From NCBI GenBank assembly GCA_964517585.1, contig CAZFCB010000012.1, positions 1-33,763 on the forward strand: a DNA stretch of 33,763 nucleotides. The letters are read 5' to 3'. The notes below the pieces were generated by a model. The model was not told the origin of the DNA. It ran no database searches and worked only from the letters and a program-made list of their open reading frames with translations. Position 1 is the first letter of the stretch. The number at the start of each line of letters is the position of its first letter. A program made the translations under genes and the position numbers. Shown here piece by piece: positions 22,213-30,058 of the stretch. This DNA is from JAGORY01 sp964517585. GTDB lineage: Bacteria; Patescibacteriota; Gracilibacteria; Peribacterales; Peribacteraceae.

Positions 22213-22668
22213 CTACTGTTGTGCCACAAACTGAGCGCGAACGGTTTTCTTCCATTGGCTTGCACTGATGCAGGACGCTCTTTCGTGCGTATGGAGAGTC
22301 TTGCATGCCGCAGGCACAAATGGACCTTTTTTCGCGAGCCGGTCACGACCAGGGGTGGAGACGACGACAGTCGGGATTACTATTACTTCGGTAGGAATTT
22401 CAGCAACAGTCACAATCGATCTCTGCGCAGCTCTCTGATCTTTACGAATTTTCATCGATACACGTTCAATTTTCGAAGGAACAGCAGGAACGAGGACGAA
22501 AGCCTGTCTCAGAAGATCTCGATCGATAGTGAGGCCCGGTCGCATAGGAATACGCGATTTGTCCTTACTCTTGATGCCATCCGCAGATACCGTACTACCA
22601 AGCGACAGTGCGACAGCAAGGCACAACGATGGAACAGCGAGGTACGCGGGAATACGACGGATTTTCAT
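22213..22668 (-). CDS. Secreted basic protein of unknown function
   Basis: Protein of 151 aa. Residues 1-29 form a signal peptide (basic start, core LAVPSLCLAVALSL, cleavage after VSA). The mature protein is Arg/Lys-rich with many Val/Ile and Pro residues (VAEIPTEVIVIPTVVVSTPG) and two cysteines near the end. I recognise no family. A good promoter precedes it: TTGCTT (22715-22720) and TATAAT (22693-22698) on the minus strand with 16-bp spacing. Confidence 0.65.
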   Translation of the reverse strand: MKIRRIPAYLAVPSLCLAVALSLGSTVSADGIKSKDKSRIPMRPGLTIDRDLLRQAFVLVPAVPSKIERVSMKIRKDQRAAQRSIVTVAEIPTEVIVIPTVVVSTPGRDRLAKKGPFVPAACKTLHTHERASCISASQWKKTVRAQFVAQQ

Positions 22669-22692
22669 AAGAGGTAGGTGAAAAAGGTTGAT

Positions 22693-22720
22693 ATTATAAA
22701 ACTTTACTTATAAAAAGCAA
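22693..22720 (-). promoter_or_regulatory. Promoter of the secreted-protein gene
   Basis: TTGCTT-N16-TATAAT on the minus strand, leaving a 24-nt stretch to the ATG at 22668. Confidence 0.65.
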
Positions 22721-22723
22721 GTA

Positions 22724-22750
22724 TTATTTCTTGGCTTCCCTTAGCCAATC
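22724..22750. repeat. Hairpin overlapping the acyl-CoA synthetase stop, shared with 3145
   Basis: TTGGCT and AGCCAA pair around a 5-nt loop and include the TAA of the gene ending at 22741. The 15-mer at 22724-22738 is identical to 3145-3159. Confidence 0.45.
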
Positions 22751-24807
22751 ACCACCTTTGTATCTGCAATGACGATCCCAGTACTACCAACGAGGACGGG
22801 GTTGACGTCGATTTCTGTGATGTGTGGGCAATCTGACAGCATGCGGGAAATTTTTCGGATGACGTCCGCGAGTGCGTCAATATCAAGCGCACCTTTTCCG
22901 CGCATGCCAGACAGTAGTTTCCATGATTTGAGACTGGAGAGCATGTCGTACGATTCCTTTTCTCCGACTGGCGCTAAGCGGAAACACGCATCCTTGAAGA
23001 GTTCGGTGTAGATGCCGCCAAGTCCTACCATGACGAGTGGGCCGAACGAAGGATCATTGAGTCCACCGACGATGAACTCACTTCCTATGGGAAGAAACTG
23101 CTGGATGAGTACACCGCGAATGGCGGCAAGGGGCTTATTTTTTGTACAGGCTTCTACGATGTCTTCATACGCTTTTTTGACGTCCTCTGCGGACTTCAAA
23201 TTAGTCCTCACACCACCAACATCAGTTTTATGGAGAATATCCGGGGAGCTTACTTTGGCGATAACGGGGTAACCAATTGTATTTCCTAACTGCTGTGCCT
23301 CTTTTGCATTTGTTGCTACCGCCTGTTCGGGTATTGGGAGTTTGTAGAGTGCGAAGAGTTCAGCGGCAATTTCTTCTGACAGTAATCCATTTCTCCCCTT
23401 CAGTAGCTGCCGAGCTGCCGATGCACGATCATCACCAATCGGATCATCTGCTTCATCTTTTTCTTCATCCTGTTTACGTAAGAGTGCTAGGCCGTTCACT
23501 GCTTCCTCAGGCGTTTCAAAAGAGGCGATGCCATGTTGTCTGAGTATGGATCTTGCTTCCATCACCTGCGCACCTCCCATAAAACTTGTTGTGACGGGAA
23601 GGAGCGGCCTGGACTTTTTTGCGTCTACGATTGCGTTCGCTATTTCCGTGCAGGGTGTCATCACCTGTGGCGTGAGCAGTACGACGATGCCGTCAGTTTC
23701 AGGATCATCTGCGACTGCGGTGAGTGCAGCTTTGTATCTGTCTCCCAAGGCGTCACCAAGAACATCGACAGGGTTTGCAGCACTGGCAGCAGAGGGGAGT
23801 GACGCTTTGAGCGTTGCCACTGTTTTAGGATCCAAATCTGTGAGCTGTAGTCCGGCTCGTTCCGCTGCGTCCGTTGCAAGTACACCAGGTCCGCCAGCAT
23901 TGGTGATGATGGCGATACGCGGACTCACAAGAGGAGGCGATGAGTGCAGGAGCGTGAGGAGCGCCAGAAATTCCTGTGTCGTTTGCGCAAGATGAATACC
24001 TGCGCTGTGACATGCAGCATTGAGGCCTGCGGTTGAACCAGCGAGCGCTCCGGTGTGTGAGGACACTGCTTTTGCTCCGCGTGCGGATACTCCTGCCTTG
24101 ATCAGGACGATTGGTTTTGTTGCTCCTATTCTCTTTGCTGTTTCGACGAATCTTTGGCCGTCCTTGATGCTCTCAAGGTAGAGGCCGATCACTTTTGTTT
24201 CTGGATCATTTTCACACGTTTCTAAGAAACTGACTTCATCCAAATCAGTTTTATTTCCGATACTTGCGATGAAAGAAAAGTGCAGATGCTGCTCTGCTGC
24301 GGCATCAAGCAGTGCAACTGCCATTGCTCCAGATTGGCTTAAAAGTGCGATGTCTCCTGATTTCTTTGGTGTAGCGGCAAACGAAGCATTCAGCCCAATG
24401 GAGGGTCGTAGGACACCAAGACAGTTGGGGCCGACCATGCTCATGCCGTATTTTTCACATGTTCTCCTCAGTATTTCTTCAGCGTCGTGTCCTTCCTTTG
24501 TTCCCGTTTCACCGAATCCAGCAGAGATGACGACGAGCGTTTTCACTTTTTTCTTTCCACATTCTTCCGCGAGAGCTGGGACTGTAGCAGCAGGCGTGAC
24601 GATGACGACCATATCAATATCACTAGGGACATCTGTCACGCTGTGAAAACACGTAATACCAATCAGTTCATCATTCTTCGTATTCACGGGAAAGATCTTT
24701 CCCTGGAAACCACTCTCGAGAAGATTTTTGAGAATGTAGTGACCAAGCTTTTTTTCCTCGCCGCTTGCGCCAATGAGAGCGACGGTTTTTGGCTCAAGGA
24801 TGAACAT
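22741..24807 (-). CDS. ADP-forming acetyl/acyl-CoA synthetase (fused alpha-beta)
   Basis: Protein of 688 aa. Domain order: CoA-binding Rossmann domain (TVALIGASGEEKKLGHYILK), two succinyl-CoA-synthetase-like flavodoxin domains with the phosphorylated His251 in AVSSHTGALAGS, and an ATP-grasp beta part from about residue 470 (GYPVIAKVSSPDILHKTDVG through EIDVNPVLV). There is no GNAT domain, so it is not a Pat-type acetyltransferase. The enzyme turns acetyl- or acyl-CoA, ADP and Pi into acid, CoA and ATP, a main energy-yielding step in acetate-forming fermenters. TAGAAT (minus strand, 24816-24821) ends 8 nt before the ATG. The gene stands alone. Confidence 0.93.
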   Translation of the reverse strand: MFILEPKTVALIGASGEEKKLGHYILKNLLESGFQGKIFPVNTKNDELIGITCFHSVTDVPSDIDMVVIVTPAATVPALAEECGKKKVKTLVVISAGFGETGTKEGHDAEEILRRTCEKYGMSMVGPNCLGVLRPSIGLNASFAATPKKSGDIALLSQSGAMAVALLDAAAEQHLHFSFIASIGNKTDLDEVSFLETCENDPETKVIGLYLESIKDGQRFVETAKRIGATKPIVLIKAGVSARGAKAVSSHTGALAGSTAGLNAACHSAGIHLAQTTQEFLALLTLLHSSPPLVSPRIAIITNAGGPGVLATDAAERAGLQLTDLDPKTVATLKASLPSAASAANPVDVLGDALGDRYKAALTAVADDPETDGIVVLLTPQVMTPCTEIANAIVDAKKSRPLLPVTTSFMGGAQVMEARSILRQHGIASFETPEEAVNGLALLRKQDEEKDEADDPIGDDRASAARQLLKGRNGLLSEEIAAELFALYKLPIPEQAVATNAKEAQQLGNTIGYPVIAKVSSPDILHKTDVGGVRTNLKSAEDVKKAYEDIVEACTKNKPLAAIRGVLIQQFLPIGSEFIVGGLNDPSFGPLVMVGLGGIYTELFKDACFRLAPVGEKESYDMLSSLKSWKLLSGMRGKGALDIDALADVIRKISRMLSDCPHITEIDVNPVLVGSTGIVIADTKVVIG

Positions 24808-24918
24808 TGATGTTGATTCTACGCGAAGCGAGTGAAGAATGCAGGTGTTTTCTCTTTCGTATCATGACTCCATAAAATACGTCCTTTCAGGATGCAAGAT
24901 ACGATATACTTTCTTCAT

Positions 24919-25965
24919 ATGGCACTTGAGCGAACCAAACGTAAGCAAGAGGAGGCAGAGGTGCAGGTGATTGCAAAAGACAAGGACGCTGAGCAGGCGG
25001 AGACAAAGTTACGTCCGAGTAACCTGCATGAATATGTTGGACAGTCAGAGATCAAAGAGCATTTAAAAGTCTATTTGCATGCTGCAAAAAAGAGATCCGA
25101 GCCACTCGGTCACACCATTTTGCATGGACCTCCGGGGCTTGGAAAAACGACACTTGCGTACATTCTGGCCAGTGAAATGGGTGCTCAGGTTCGGGTGACG
25201 TCTGGGCCTGCTATCGAGAAGCCGGGAGACTTAGCTTCACTTCTGACTAATTTGCAGGCGGGCGACATTCTGTTCATCGACGAGATTCACCGGATGCGTC
25301 CTGCCATTGAAGAAGTGCTCTACAGCGCAATGGAGGATTACGCACTTGATCTCATGATCGGCAAAGGACCGTCCGCAAGATCCATGCGTATCGATTTACA
25401 GCCATTCACGTTGGTTGGCGCAACGACAAAAGTAGGCGCTGTGAGCTTGCCGCTGCGGGATCGTTTCATCCATAACTTCAAGCTCTCTTTCTATAAACCC
25501 GAAGAGCTGGAGAAAATTGTTGCGCGTACTGCCAAAATTTTAGCGTTATCGATCGATGCAGAAGCCTCACGACTTGTCGCTCTCGCAAGTCGCGCAACGC
25601 CCAGAATTGCAAACCGTCTTGTTAGGTCCATTCGGGATTTTGCACAGGTGAACGAAGAGGTGACCGTGTCACCAGCGCGCGTGAAAGCAACACTCGGTTT
25701 ACTTGGGATTGATGATCGTGGTCTTGATACGACAGATCGCTTGATTTTACTGACCGTGATTGAAAAATTTGCAGGAGGACCGGTGGGACTTGGTTCGCTT
25801 GCAGCAGCACTTTCCGAGGAAGAAGAGACGCTGGAAGATGTCTATGAGCCATATCTCATTCAGTGCGGATTTTTGCATCGAACGCCGAAGGGGAGAGCGG
25901 TGACGAAGCTAGCGTATGAACTTTTGGGGATGGATTTGCCGGAGGGGGAGCAGCAACTATTGTAA
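24919..25965 (+). CDS. ruvB: Holliday junction helicase RuvB
   Basis: Protein of 348 aa from MALERTKRK (24919). AAA+ motifs: GPPGLGKT (70-77), LFIDEIHRM, GATTKVGAVSLPLRDRF (sensor region), then the ATPRIANRL stretch and a winged-helix C-terminus with EPYLIQCGFLHRTPKGR. RuvB drives branch migration with RuvA. TATACT (24905-24910) ends 8 nt before the ATG, so I reject an ATG nine codons upstream that lies ahead of the -10. A first charged segment of about 30 residues replaces the usual short N-terminus. Confidence 0.96.
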   Translation: MALERTKRKQEEAEVQVIAKDKDAEQAETKLRPSNLHEYVGQSEIKEHLKVYLHAAKKRSEPLGHTILHGPPGLGKTTLAYILASEMGAQVRVTSGPAIEKPGDLASLLTNLQAGDILFIDEIHRMRPAIEEVLYSAMEDYALDLMIGKGPSARSMRIDLQPFTLVGATTKVGAVSLPLRDRFIHNFKLSFYKPEELEKIVARTAKILALSIDAEASRLVALASRATPRIANRLVRSIRDFAQVNEEVTVSPARVKATLGLLGIDDRGLDTTDRLILLTVIEKFAGGPVGLGSLAAALSEEEETLEDVYEPYLIQCGFLHRTPKGRAVTKLAYELLGMDLPEGEQQLL

Positions 25966-26086
25966 CTTTGTTCTTTTCTTGTCCGAGCGACAAGAAAAGA
26001 ACCAAAAGAAACGCGTGTGCGCCAATACCCACGGCTCGCTTCGGCGAGCCAGACCGCAGACCCCCACCGTGGCGCACGCCGCCCTT
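25966..26086. repeat. Cluster of strong palindromes downstream of ruvB
   Basis: Three elements: a perfect 14-bp stem GTTCTTTTCTTGTC/GACAAGAAAAGAAC (25970-26002); a perfect GGCTCGC-TTCG-GCGAGCC hairpin (26033-26050); and an outer arm pair GTGTGCGCCA / TGGCGCAC (about 26014-26082) enclosing it. The first resembles AAGAAAAAGAA-type extragenic palindromes seen in many bacteria. No T-run follows it, so it is not a classic terminator. Confidence 0.65.
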
Positions 26087-26110
26087 GGAGTTAGCTTCAC
26101 AATTTCTAAC

Positions 26111-27238
26111 TCAGTTTATCGAGGCAATTGCTTCTCGGATTTTTGTCTCAAATATTGAACGTGAAAATTTTAGTGCCTGGTTTCTGAGAATATCTTTTGC
26201 ATACTTGCTATGCTCGAATGTACTCATCACTTCCTGAAGCGACTTCGATGTTGGCTCGGAGAAAAATTCTCCTGTGTGTCCTTCGATCATCGTTTCGAGA
26301 GCGCCGCCAGATTTATACGCGATGACGGGGGTACCAGATGCCATCGATTCGAGTGGCACGAGACCGAAGTCTTCGTCGCCAGGGAAGATGACAGCCTTTG
26401 CGTTTGTATAGAGCTCTTTCAGTTGGTCGCCTTTTTTCCAGCCGCAGAATTCTATGGTTTTACCGGCGAAGGATTTGAGTCGTTGCATGTCATTGCCTTC
26501 ACCGACGATTTTGAGTGGAACGCCGAGTGTATTTGCCGCTTCGATTGCGAGATCAATTCGCTTGTAACGAACTAGCGAAGAAACAATGAGGAAGTACTCT
26601 GAGTGACTCGTGGTTTGTTGATTATGAGTCGATTCAAACCAGAAGTCATCAACTGGCGGATACACAACGTCAGACTTTTTTCTCCAATACAGTTCCACTC
26701 GTCGTTTTACGGCCTTGGAGGCTGCGAGGAGCTTATCTGGTCTATCTGAGGCTTCTGCGTCCCATATACGAAGGTTGTGAAACGTGCGCCCTAGATACCA
26801 TTGTCGTAGTGGGCCAAGAACCCCACGTCCGGCTTCGTTCTGGACGTCATGTGTTCGATCCCACAGGTAACGAGCAGGGGAGTGAACGTAACACAGGTGT
26901 TTTGGTGCTGAGTTTGTGATGATCCCGTGAACAAACGCAGAGGACGTGCTGAGCACGAGATCAAATTCTGAAAAATCCCATGCTTCTACTGCCTCTGGGA
27001 ATTGGCGCAGGTAGAGGTGGTGATTGAAACGAAAAGAAGCGGGTAGCGGATAGCGGGTAGCGGATAGCAAAGAAGCATTCGGTCGGACTCGCGAAGCTGG
27101 GAACCAATTACCAAGCTTCTTCTCGTCATACAAAAGCGTGTAGATCGGGGCGTCCGGAAACATATCCGCAAGAATCCGCAGCACGCGTTCAGCGCCACCG
27201 CGCATGGTAAGTAACTCATGTACCAGAGCTATTCGCAT
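26111..27238 (-). CDS. GT4-family glycosyltransferase
   Basis: Protein of 375 aa with a GT-B fold. The N-terminal domain starts MRIALVHELLTMRGGAERV and has HGIITNSAPKHLCYVHSPAR; the C-terminal domain has EYFLIVSSLVRYKRIDLAIE and the EX7E motif EDFGLVPLESMASGTPVIAY. It transfers a nucleotide-activated sugar, probably in surface polysaccharide synthesis; donor and acceptor are unknown. Residues about 58-67 (SATRYPLPA) are encoded by a 7-bp-period repeat, and a polar stretch near FESTHNQQTTSHSE also looks inserted relative to the family. No other polysaccharide gene is nearby. Confidence 0.9.
   Translation of the reverse strand: MRIALVHELLTMRGGAERVLRILADMFPDAPIYTLLYDEKKLGNWFPASRVRPNASLLSATRYPLPASFRFNHHLYLRQFPEAVEAWDFSEFDLVLSTSSAFVHGIITNSAPKHLCYVHSPARYLWDRTHDVQNEAGRGVLGPLRQWYLGRTFHNLRIWDAEASDRPDKLLAASKAVKRRVELYWRKKSDVVYPPVDDFWFESTHNQQTTSHSEYFLIVSSLVRYKRIDLAIEAANTLGVPLKIVGEGNDMQRLKSFAGKTIEFCGWKKGDQLKELYTNAKAVIFPGDEDFGLVPLESMASGTPVIAYKSGGALETMIEGHTGEFFSEPTSKSLQEVMSTFEHSKYAKDILRNQALKFSRSIFETKIREAIASIN
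27039..27066. repeat. Four tandem heptamers inside the glycosyltransferase gene
   Basis: GCGGGTA and GCGGATA alternate, giving two perfect 14-bp units (27039-27052 and 27053-27066). Because 28 is not a multiple of 3, the two copies are read in different frames. Confidence 0.8.
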
Positions 27239-27360
27239 GATCGTAGTTTGCCTGCGCTGAGCAAATGAAGCGAGTCGAAGGGTGCACTATGAAGATCTTT
27301 ATGACATGAATAACAGAGGATCCAGAAGACAAAGTATTGCTGTGTTCATGAGCACGGCAC

Positions 27361-27921
27361 TTATTGTGTTGTCGAGAGAATTTTGTCCCGAAGCAGTGGG
27401 AACTGCGCAAATCCTGCCGAAATGTTTAAATGGGCGCCACCTTTGATGAGCTCTAGCGTTGCTTTGATGTTCGTAGCCATCTGCTCTGCATGGTTAACAC
27501 TGATATACGGGTCATTGTCTCCGTGCAGCATGTGCATCGAGCCGCCATTTTTCTTGATCGTAGCAAAATCAAAAGGGGGAGTGGTAAATGTTGTCATGAG
27601 AGGTGCGAAGTCTAGGCCGTCACTTGGGCTCGTCACGCATGCGACGAGAAATGTCGCACGGATAGGAGTCGTTCTTTTTTCAAGAAAACGGAGTGCGAAA
27701 AGTCCCCCCAGACTATGTCCGACGAAGATCGTTTGTTCATCAATGCTTTCGTCGTACTTCTCCATGTGCTTCAGCCACTCATCGAGGTTTGGCGCATCGG
27801 TATGTGGAAAATGCGGGATGATAACACGGTGACCAGATTTCTCGATTTCAGTTTTCATCCATGGAAACCAGTTTTCTTCTGGATTGCCTCCTATGCCGTG
27901 GAAGATGAGGATGGTAGACAC
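27361..27921 (-). CDS. RBBP9/YdeN-type serine hydrolase
   Basis: Protein of 186 aa with a small alpha/beta-hydrolase fold. It begins TILIFHGIGGNPEENWFPW; the nucleophile is Ser70 in GHSLGG, the acid lies in HGDNDPYIS (about 135-137) and the His is about 164 in GGAHLN. This pattern is that of the RBBP9/YdeN group, hydrolases of unknown physiological substrate. The start is GTG (27919-27921), supported by TATTAT (minus strand, 27929-27934) ending 7 nt before it. It lies 22 bp downstream of tRNA-Lys on the same strand. Confidence 0.88.
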   Translation of the reverse strand: MSTILIFHGIGGNPEENWFPWMKTEIEKSGHRVIIPHFPHTDAPNLDEWLKHMEKYDESIDEQTIFVGHSLGGLFALRFLEKRTTPIRATFLVACVTSPSDGLDFAPLMTTFTTPPFDFATIKKNGGSMHMLHGDNDPYISVNHAEQMATNIKATLELIKGGAHLNISAGFAQFPLLRDKILSTTQ

Positions 27922-27943
27922 AATAAAGATAATATCTTATTTT

Positions 27944-28019
27944 TGGTGGGTCGGGTGGGGCTTGAACCCACGACCAATGCCTTAAAAGGGCACTGCTCTA
28001 CCAACTGAGCTACCGACCC
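27944..28019 (-). tRNA. tRNA-Lys(TTT)
   Basis: Cloverleaf: acceptor GGGTCGG/CCGACCC, D-arm GCTCAGTTGGTAGAGC, anticodon loop CTTTTAA (TTT), T-arm GTGGG-TTCAAGC-CCCAC, discriminator A and encoded CCA (27944-27946). Confidence 0.96.
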
Positions 28020-28091
28020 ACAATACAAAGAACAGGGGAAACTATAGTACAAGACTCTCTACAACGAAACCACTCTTTGCATTATCAGTTT

Positions 28092-28421
28092 CTACTGAAT
28101 TCTCACATTCTTCTCCTCGATAATCTTTCTAAAGTTTTCGCTCGTCATTGCCCACTCGACAATATCTACTTTTATTGGAAGTCTCGCATTACTGAAAGCA
28201 TTTTGTAGATCAGCCAACGTGCGAGTGTCGAGTGGAGTTTTGTTCATTATCACGAGGTCGAGATCTGATGTCGGCTTTGCTTTTCCGCGAATTCGAGAGC
28301 CGATGACTGCGACTGTATGATCTGGGATGAACGCCTTAAGAATACTCAAGACGATATCAATGTGTTCTTGCGCGAGATCAACGGGAGAATTTTTCAAGGG
28401 CAGAGAGTAGTTTTTGGACAT
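28092..28421 (-). CDS. MNT-type nucleotidyltransferase (HEPN partner)
   Basis: Protein of 109 aa from MSKNYSLPLKNSPV (28421), overlapping the HEPN frame by 44 bp. It has the minimal nucleotidyltransferase motif GSRIRGKAKPTSDLDLVIM with the two catalytic Asp residues in DLDL, and a third acid in KVDIVEW. In MNT/HEPN systems this protein is usually the antitoxin and can modify the HEPN partner with AMP. A much longer in-frame extension upstream would run through the HEPN coding region and is rejected. Confidence 0.82.
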   Translation of the reverse strand: MSKNYSLPLKNSPVDLAQEHIDIVLSILKAFIPDHTVAVIGSRIRGKAKPTSDLDLVIMNKTPLDTRTLADLQNAFSNARLPIKVDIVEWAMTSENFRKIIEEKNVRIQ

Positions 28422-28778
28422 CAGGGAGGAATCTCTTTGCACTTTCGTAGACAATAGCTGCAACAGTGGCATCGTATGTATGAGATGTTTTGTTTCGTTC
28501 GGTTCGATAATCAAACCATTGTTCCACGTTCGTGATGAGACCTCTTTCCACGGTAGTACGTAGCGTGTCACTCCATGTCATCGTATCTACTTTTTCATCA
28601 AACTGTGTTTCTAGTGTGCGTTTTATCATTTTCTGTGCAAGTTCATAGCAATATTCAAAGCGTGGATAACGCCATCTCTCACAATTTCTTTCGTTGGTTC
28701 AGCCTTGGAAATCGCGATGCCTTCTTCTAGCTTCATGACTGCATTTTTTAACGATGAAATATCTAAGCGTTCAATCAT
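28378..28778 (-). pseudogene. HEPN (HI0074-like) protein, frameshifted
   Basis: Two overlapping frames make one HEPN protein. The N-terminal part (28778-28626) reads MIERLDISSLKNAVMKLEE and on to IVRDGVI, then goes out of frame and stops. The other frame continues as FEYCYELAQKMIKRTLETQF and ends with the ERNKTSHTYD stretch (R-x4-H, the HEPN RNase motif) and SAKRFLPDVQKLLSALE (end 28378). Family proteins have VIxRFE at the junction, so one base appears to be missing at about 28660-28666. The two frames touch by ATGA, which could allow separate expression of the 83-aa C-terminal piece. A sequencing error, true decay or frameshifting are all possible. Confidence 0.75.
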
Positions 28779-28820
28779 GAGTAGTAGGATAAACGAACAA
28801 AGTATAGCATATTGCTTCCT

Positions 28821-29585
28821 GTGATCGACAGTCACTGCCATCTCACGGCACTGGAATTTTCTGGCGACATCGCAGACGTCATTGCACGCGCGAAAGTAGA
28901 AGGAGTGACCACACTCGTTACGATTTCAGATGACATGGCTGATCTACCAAAATGCAAAAAGCTTTCTGAAGAGTACGACAATATTTTTTTTACCGTTGGG
29001 TTGCATCCGCATCATGCCAAAGACTTCGATATAGAACGAGATATTCCGGTTCTTCGGGATGCAGCGAAACATCCGAAGTGCAGAGGTATTGGCGAGATTG
29101 GGCTTGATTACCACTATATGAATAGTCCCAAGGACGTGCAGCAGCGCGTTTTCGAATCACAGCTTGCTCTTGCGAAAGAATTGAATATTCCTGCCGTCGT
29201 GCATTGTCGTGAGGCAGTAGATGACGTGTGGACGATCGTGCATCATGTGAAGCCGCAGAAGCTCGTCATTCACTGCTGTACGGAGAAGTGGCAGGATGTT
29301 GAGCGCTTTGTGAAGGCCGGATACCTGCTGTCATTCACAGGCATCGTGACCTATCCAAAGGCGACAGATATTCACGACACCGTGAAGCAGTGTCCACTTT
29401 CAAGCATGATGGTCGAAACCGATGCACCGTTTTTGTCGCCTGTGCCGCATCGCGGCAAGCGTTGTGAGCCTGCATTCGTCATAGAAACTGCGAAAAAAAT
29501 TGCTGAGATCAAGGGGCTCACGCTTCATGAGTCCGATTCTGCGACGACTGCGGTTGCTTCCGCGTTCTTCGGCATAGAGGAATGA
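28821..29585 (+). CDS. tatD: TatD family metal-dependent DNase
   Basis: Protein of 254 aa of the TatD TIM-barrel family. Metal ligands are visible: DSHCHL at the start, GEIGLDYHY, PAVVHCREA, KLVIHCCTEKW and ETDAPFLSP. The enzyme degrades DNA from the 3' end and is linked to DNA repair. The start is not ATG: I prefer GTG at 28821, giving MIDSHCHL as in relatives; a TTG at 28812 adds three residues. TATAGC (28803-28808) is a possible -10. It is divergent from the HEPN/MNT module with 42 bp between starts. Confidence 0.93.
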   Translation: MIDSHCHLTALEFSGDIADVIARAKVEGVTTLVTISDDMADLPKCKKLSEEYDNIFFTVGLHPHHAKDFDIERDIPVLRDAAKHPKCRGIGEIGLDYHYMNSPKDVQQRVFESQLALAKELNIPAVVHCREAVDDVWTIVHHVKPQKLVIHCCTEKWQDVERFVKAGYLLSFTGIVTYPKATDIHDTVKQCPLSSMMVETDAPFLSPVPHRGKRCEPAFVIETAKKIAEIKGLTLHESDSATTAVASAFFGIEE

Positions 29586-29881
29586 TCCTTGAGCAAAGGC
29601 AATGCTGCTTTGATCAGAGCAGCAATTTCCTCCGTACCGAGTGGAAAGCGAGGGCCTAGGAGTTGTCTCTTTTCATCGATTACCATTGAGCGATTGTGTG
29701 CCCCCGTATCAACATCGGTGACATTGAGTACGATGATTCCGTCAGATTCCCGAAGTGACAATGCAAACTTAAAGTGAAAAACAGTTATTCCATCTAAGAC
29801 TGGACCTTTGGAAAATCCTCGCACAATAGTACCTGCACTTTCCATTGCCCTAAATTCCGCTGTCACGTCAACACTGGCCAT
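29525..29881 (-). CDS. Hypothetical protein, antisense-overlapping tatD
   Basis: Protein of 118 aa. Beta-rich pattern: TAEFRAMESAGTIVRGFSK, ITVFHFKFALSLRESDGIIV and HNRSMVIDEKRQLLGPRF, with an Ala-rich C-terminus. No family is recognised and there is no signal peptide. A promoter supports it: TTGACA (29910-29915) and TAGAAT (29889-29894) on the minus strand, 15 bp apart, the latter ending 7 nt before the ATG. Its last 61 bp overlap the tatD 3' end on the opposite strand. Confidence 0.65.
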   Translation of the reverse strand: MASVDVTAEFRAMESAGTIVRGFSKGPVLDGITVFHFKFALSLRESDGIIVLNVTDVDTGAHNRSMVIDEKRQLLGPRFPLGTEEIAALIKAALPLLKDHSSMPKNAEATAVVAESDS

Positions 29882-29938
29882 GAGAAAAATTCTACCCTCT
29901 TTTTGTGTTTGTCAAAGAAAATGCTCACCTCTCAAGAC

Positions 29939-30014
29939 TGGTGCGCTCGGCGGGGGTCGAACCCACAACCTTCTCCTTCGGAGGGAGACGCTCTATCCAT
30001 TGAGCTACGAGCGC
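29939..30014 (-). tRNA. tRNA-Arg(CCG)
   Basis: Cloverleaf: acceptor GCGCTCG/CGAGCGC, D-arm GCTCAATGGATAGAGC, anticodon loop CTCCGAA (CCG, decoding CGG), T-arm GTGGG-TTCGACC-CCCGC with one G-U pair, discriminator A and encoded CCA (29939-29941). A TACACT -10 (minus strand, 30026-30031) lies upstream, facing the AlkD-like promoter. Confidence 0.96.
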
Positions 30015-30058
30015 AAAGCGCGGCCAGTGTACCTCACTTTTCTGATACGATTGCGGTC

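Noticed and set aside
28422..28571. N-terminal extension of the nucleotidyltransferase
   Set aside because: It is an alternative frame of the conserved HEPN coding region and lacks similarity to nucleotidyltransferases.
29903..30058. N-terminal extension of the AlkD-like protein
   Set aside because: It is the tRNA-Arg gene read in antisense; the -10 at 30046-30051 supports the later ATG.
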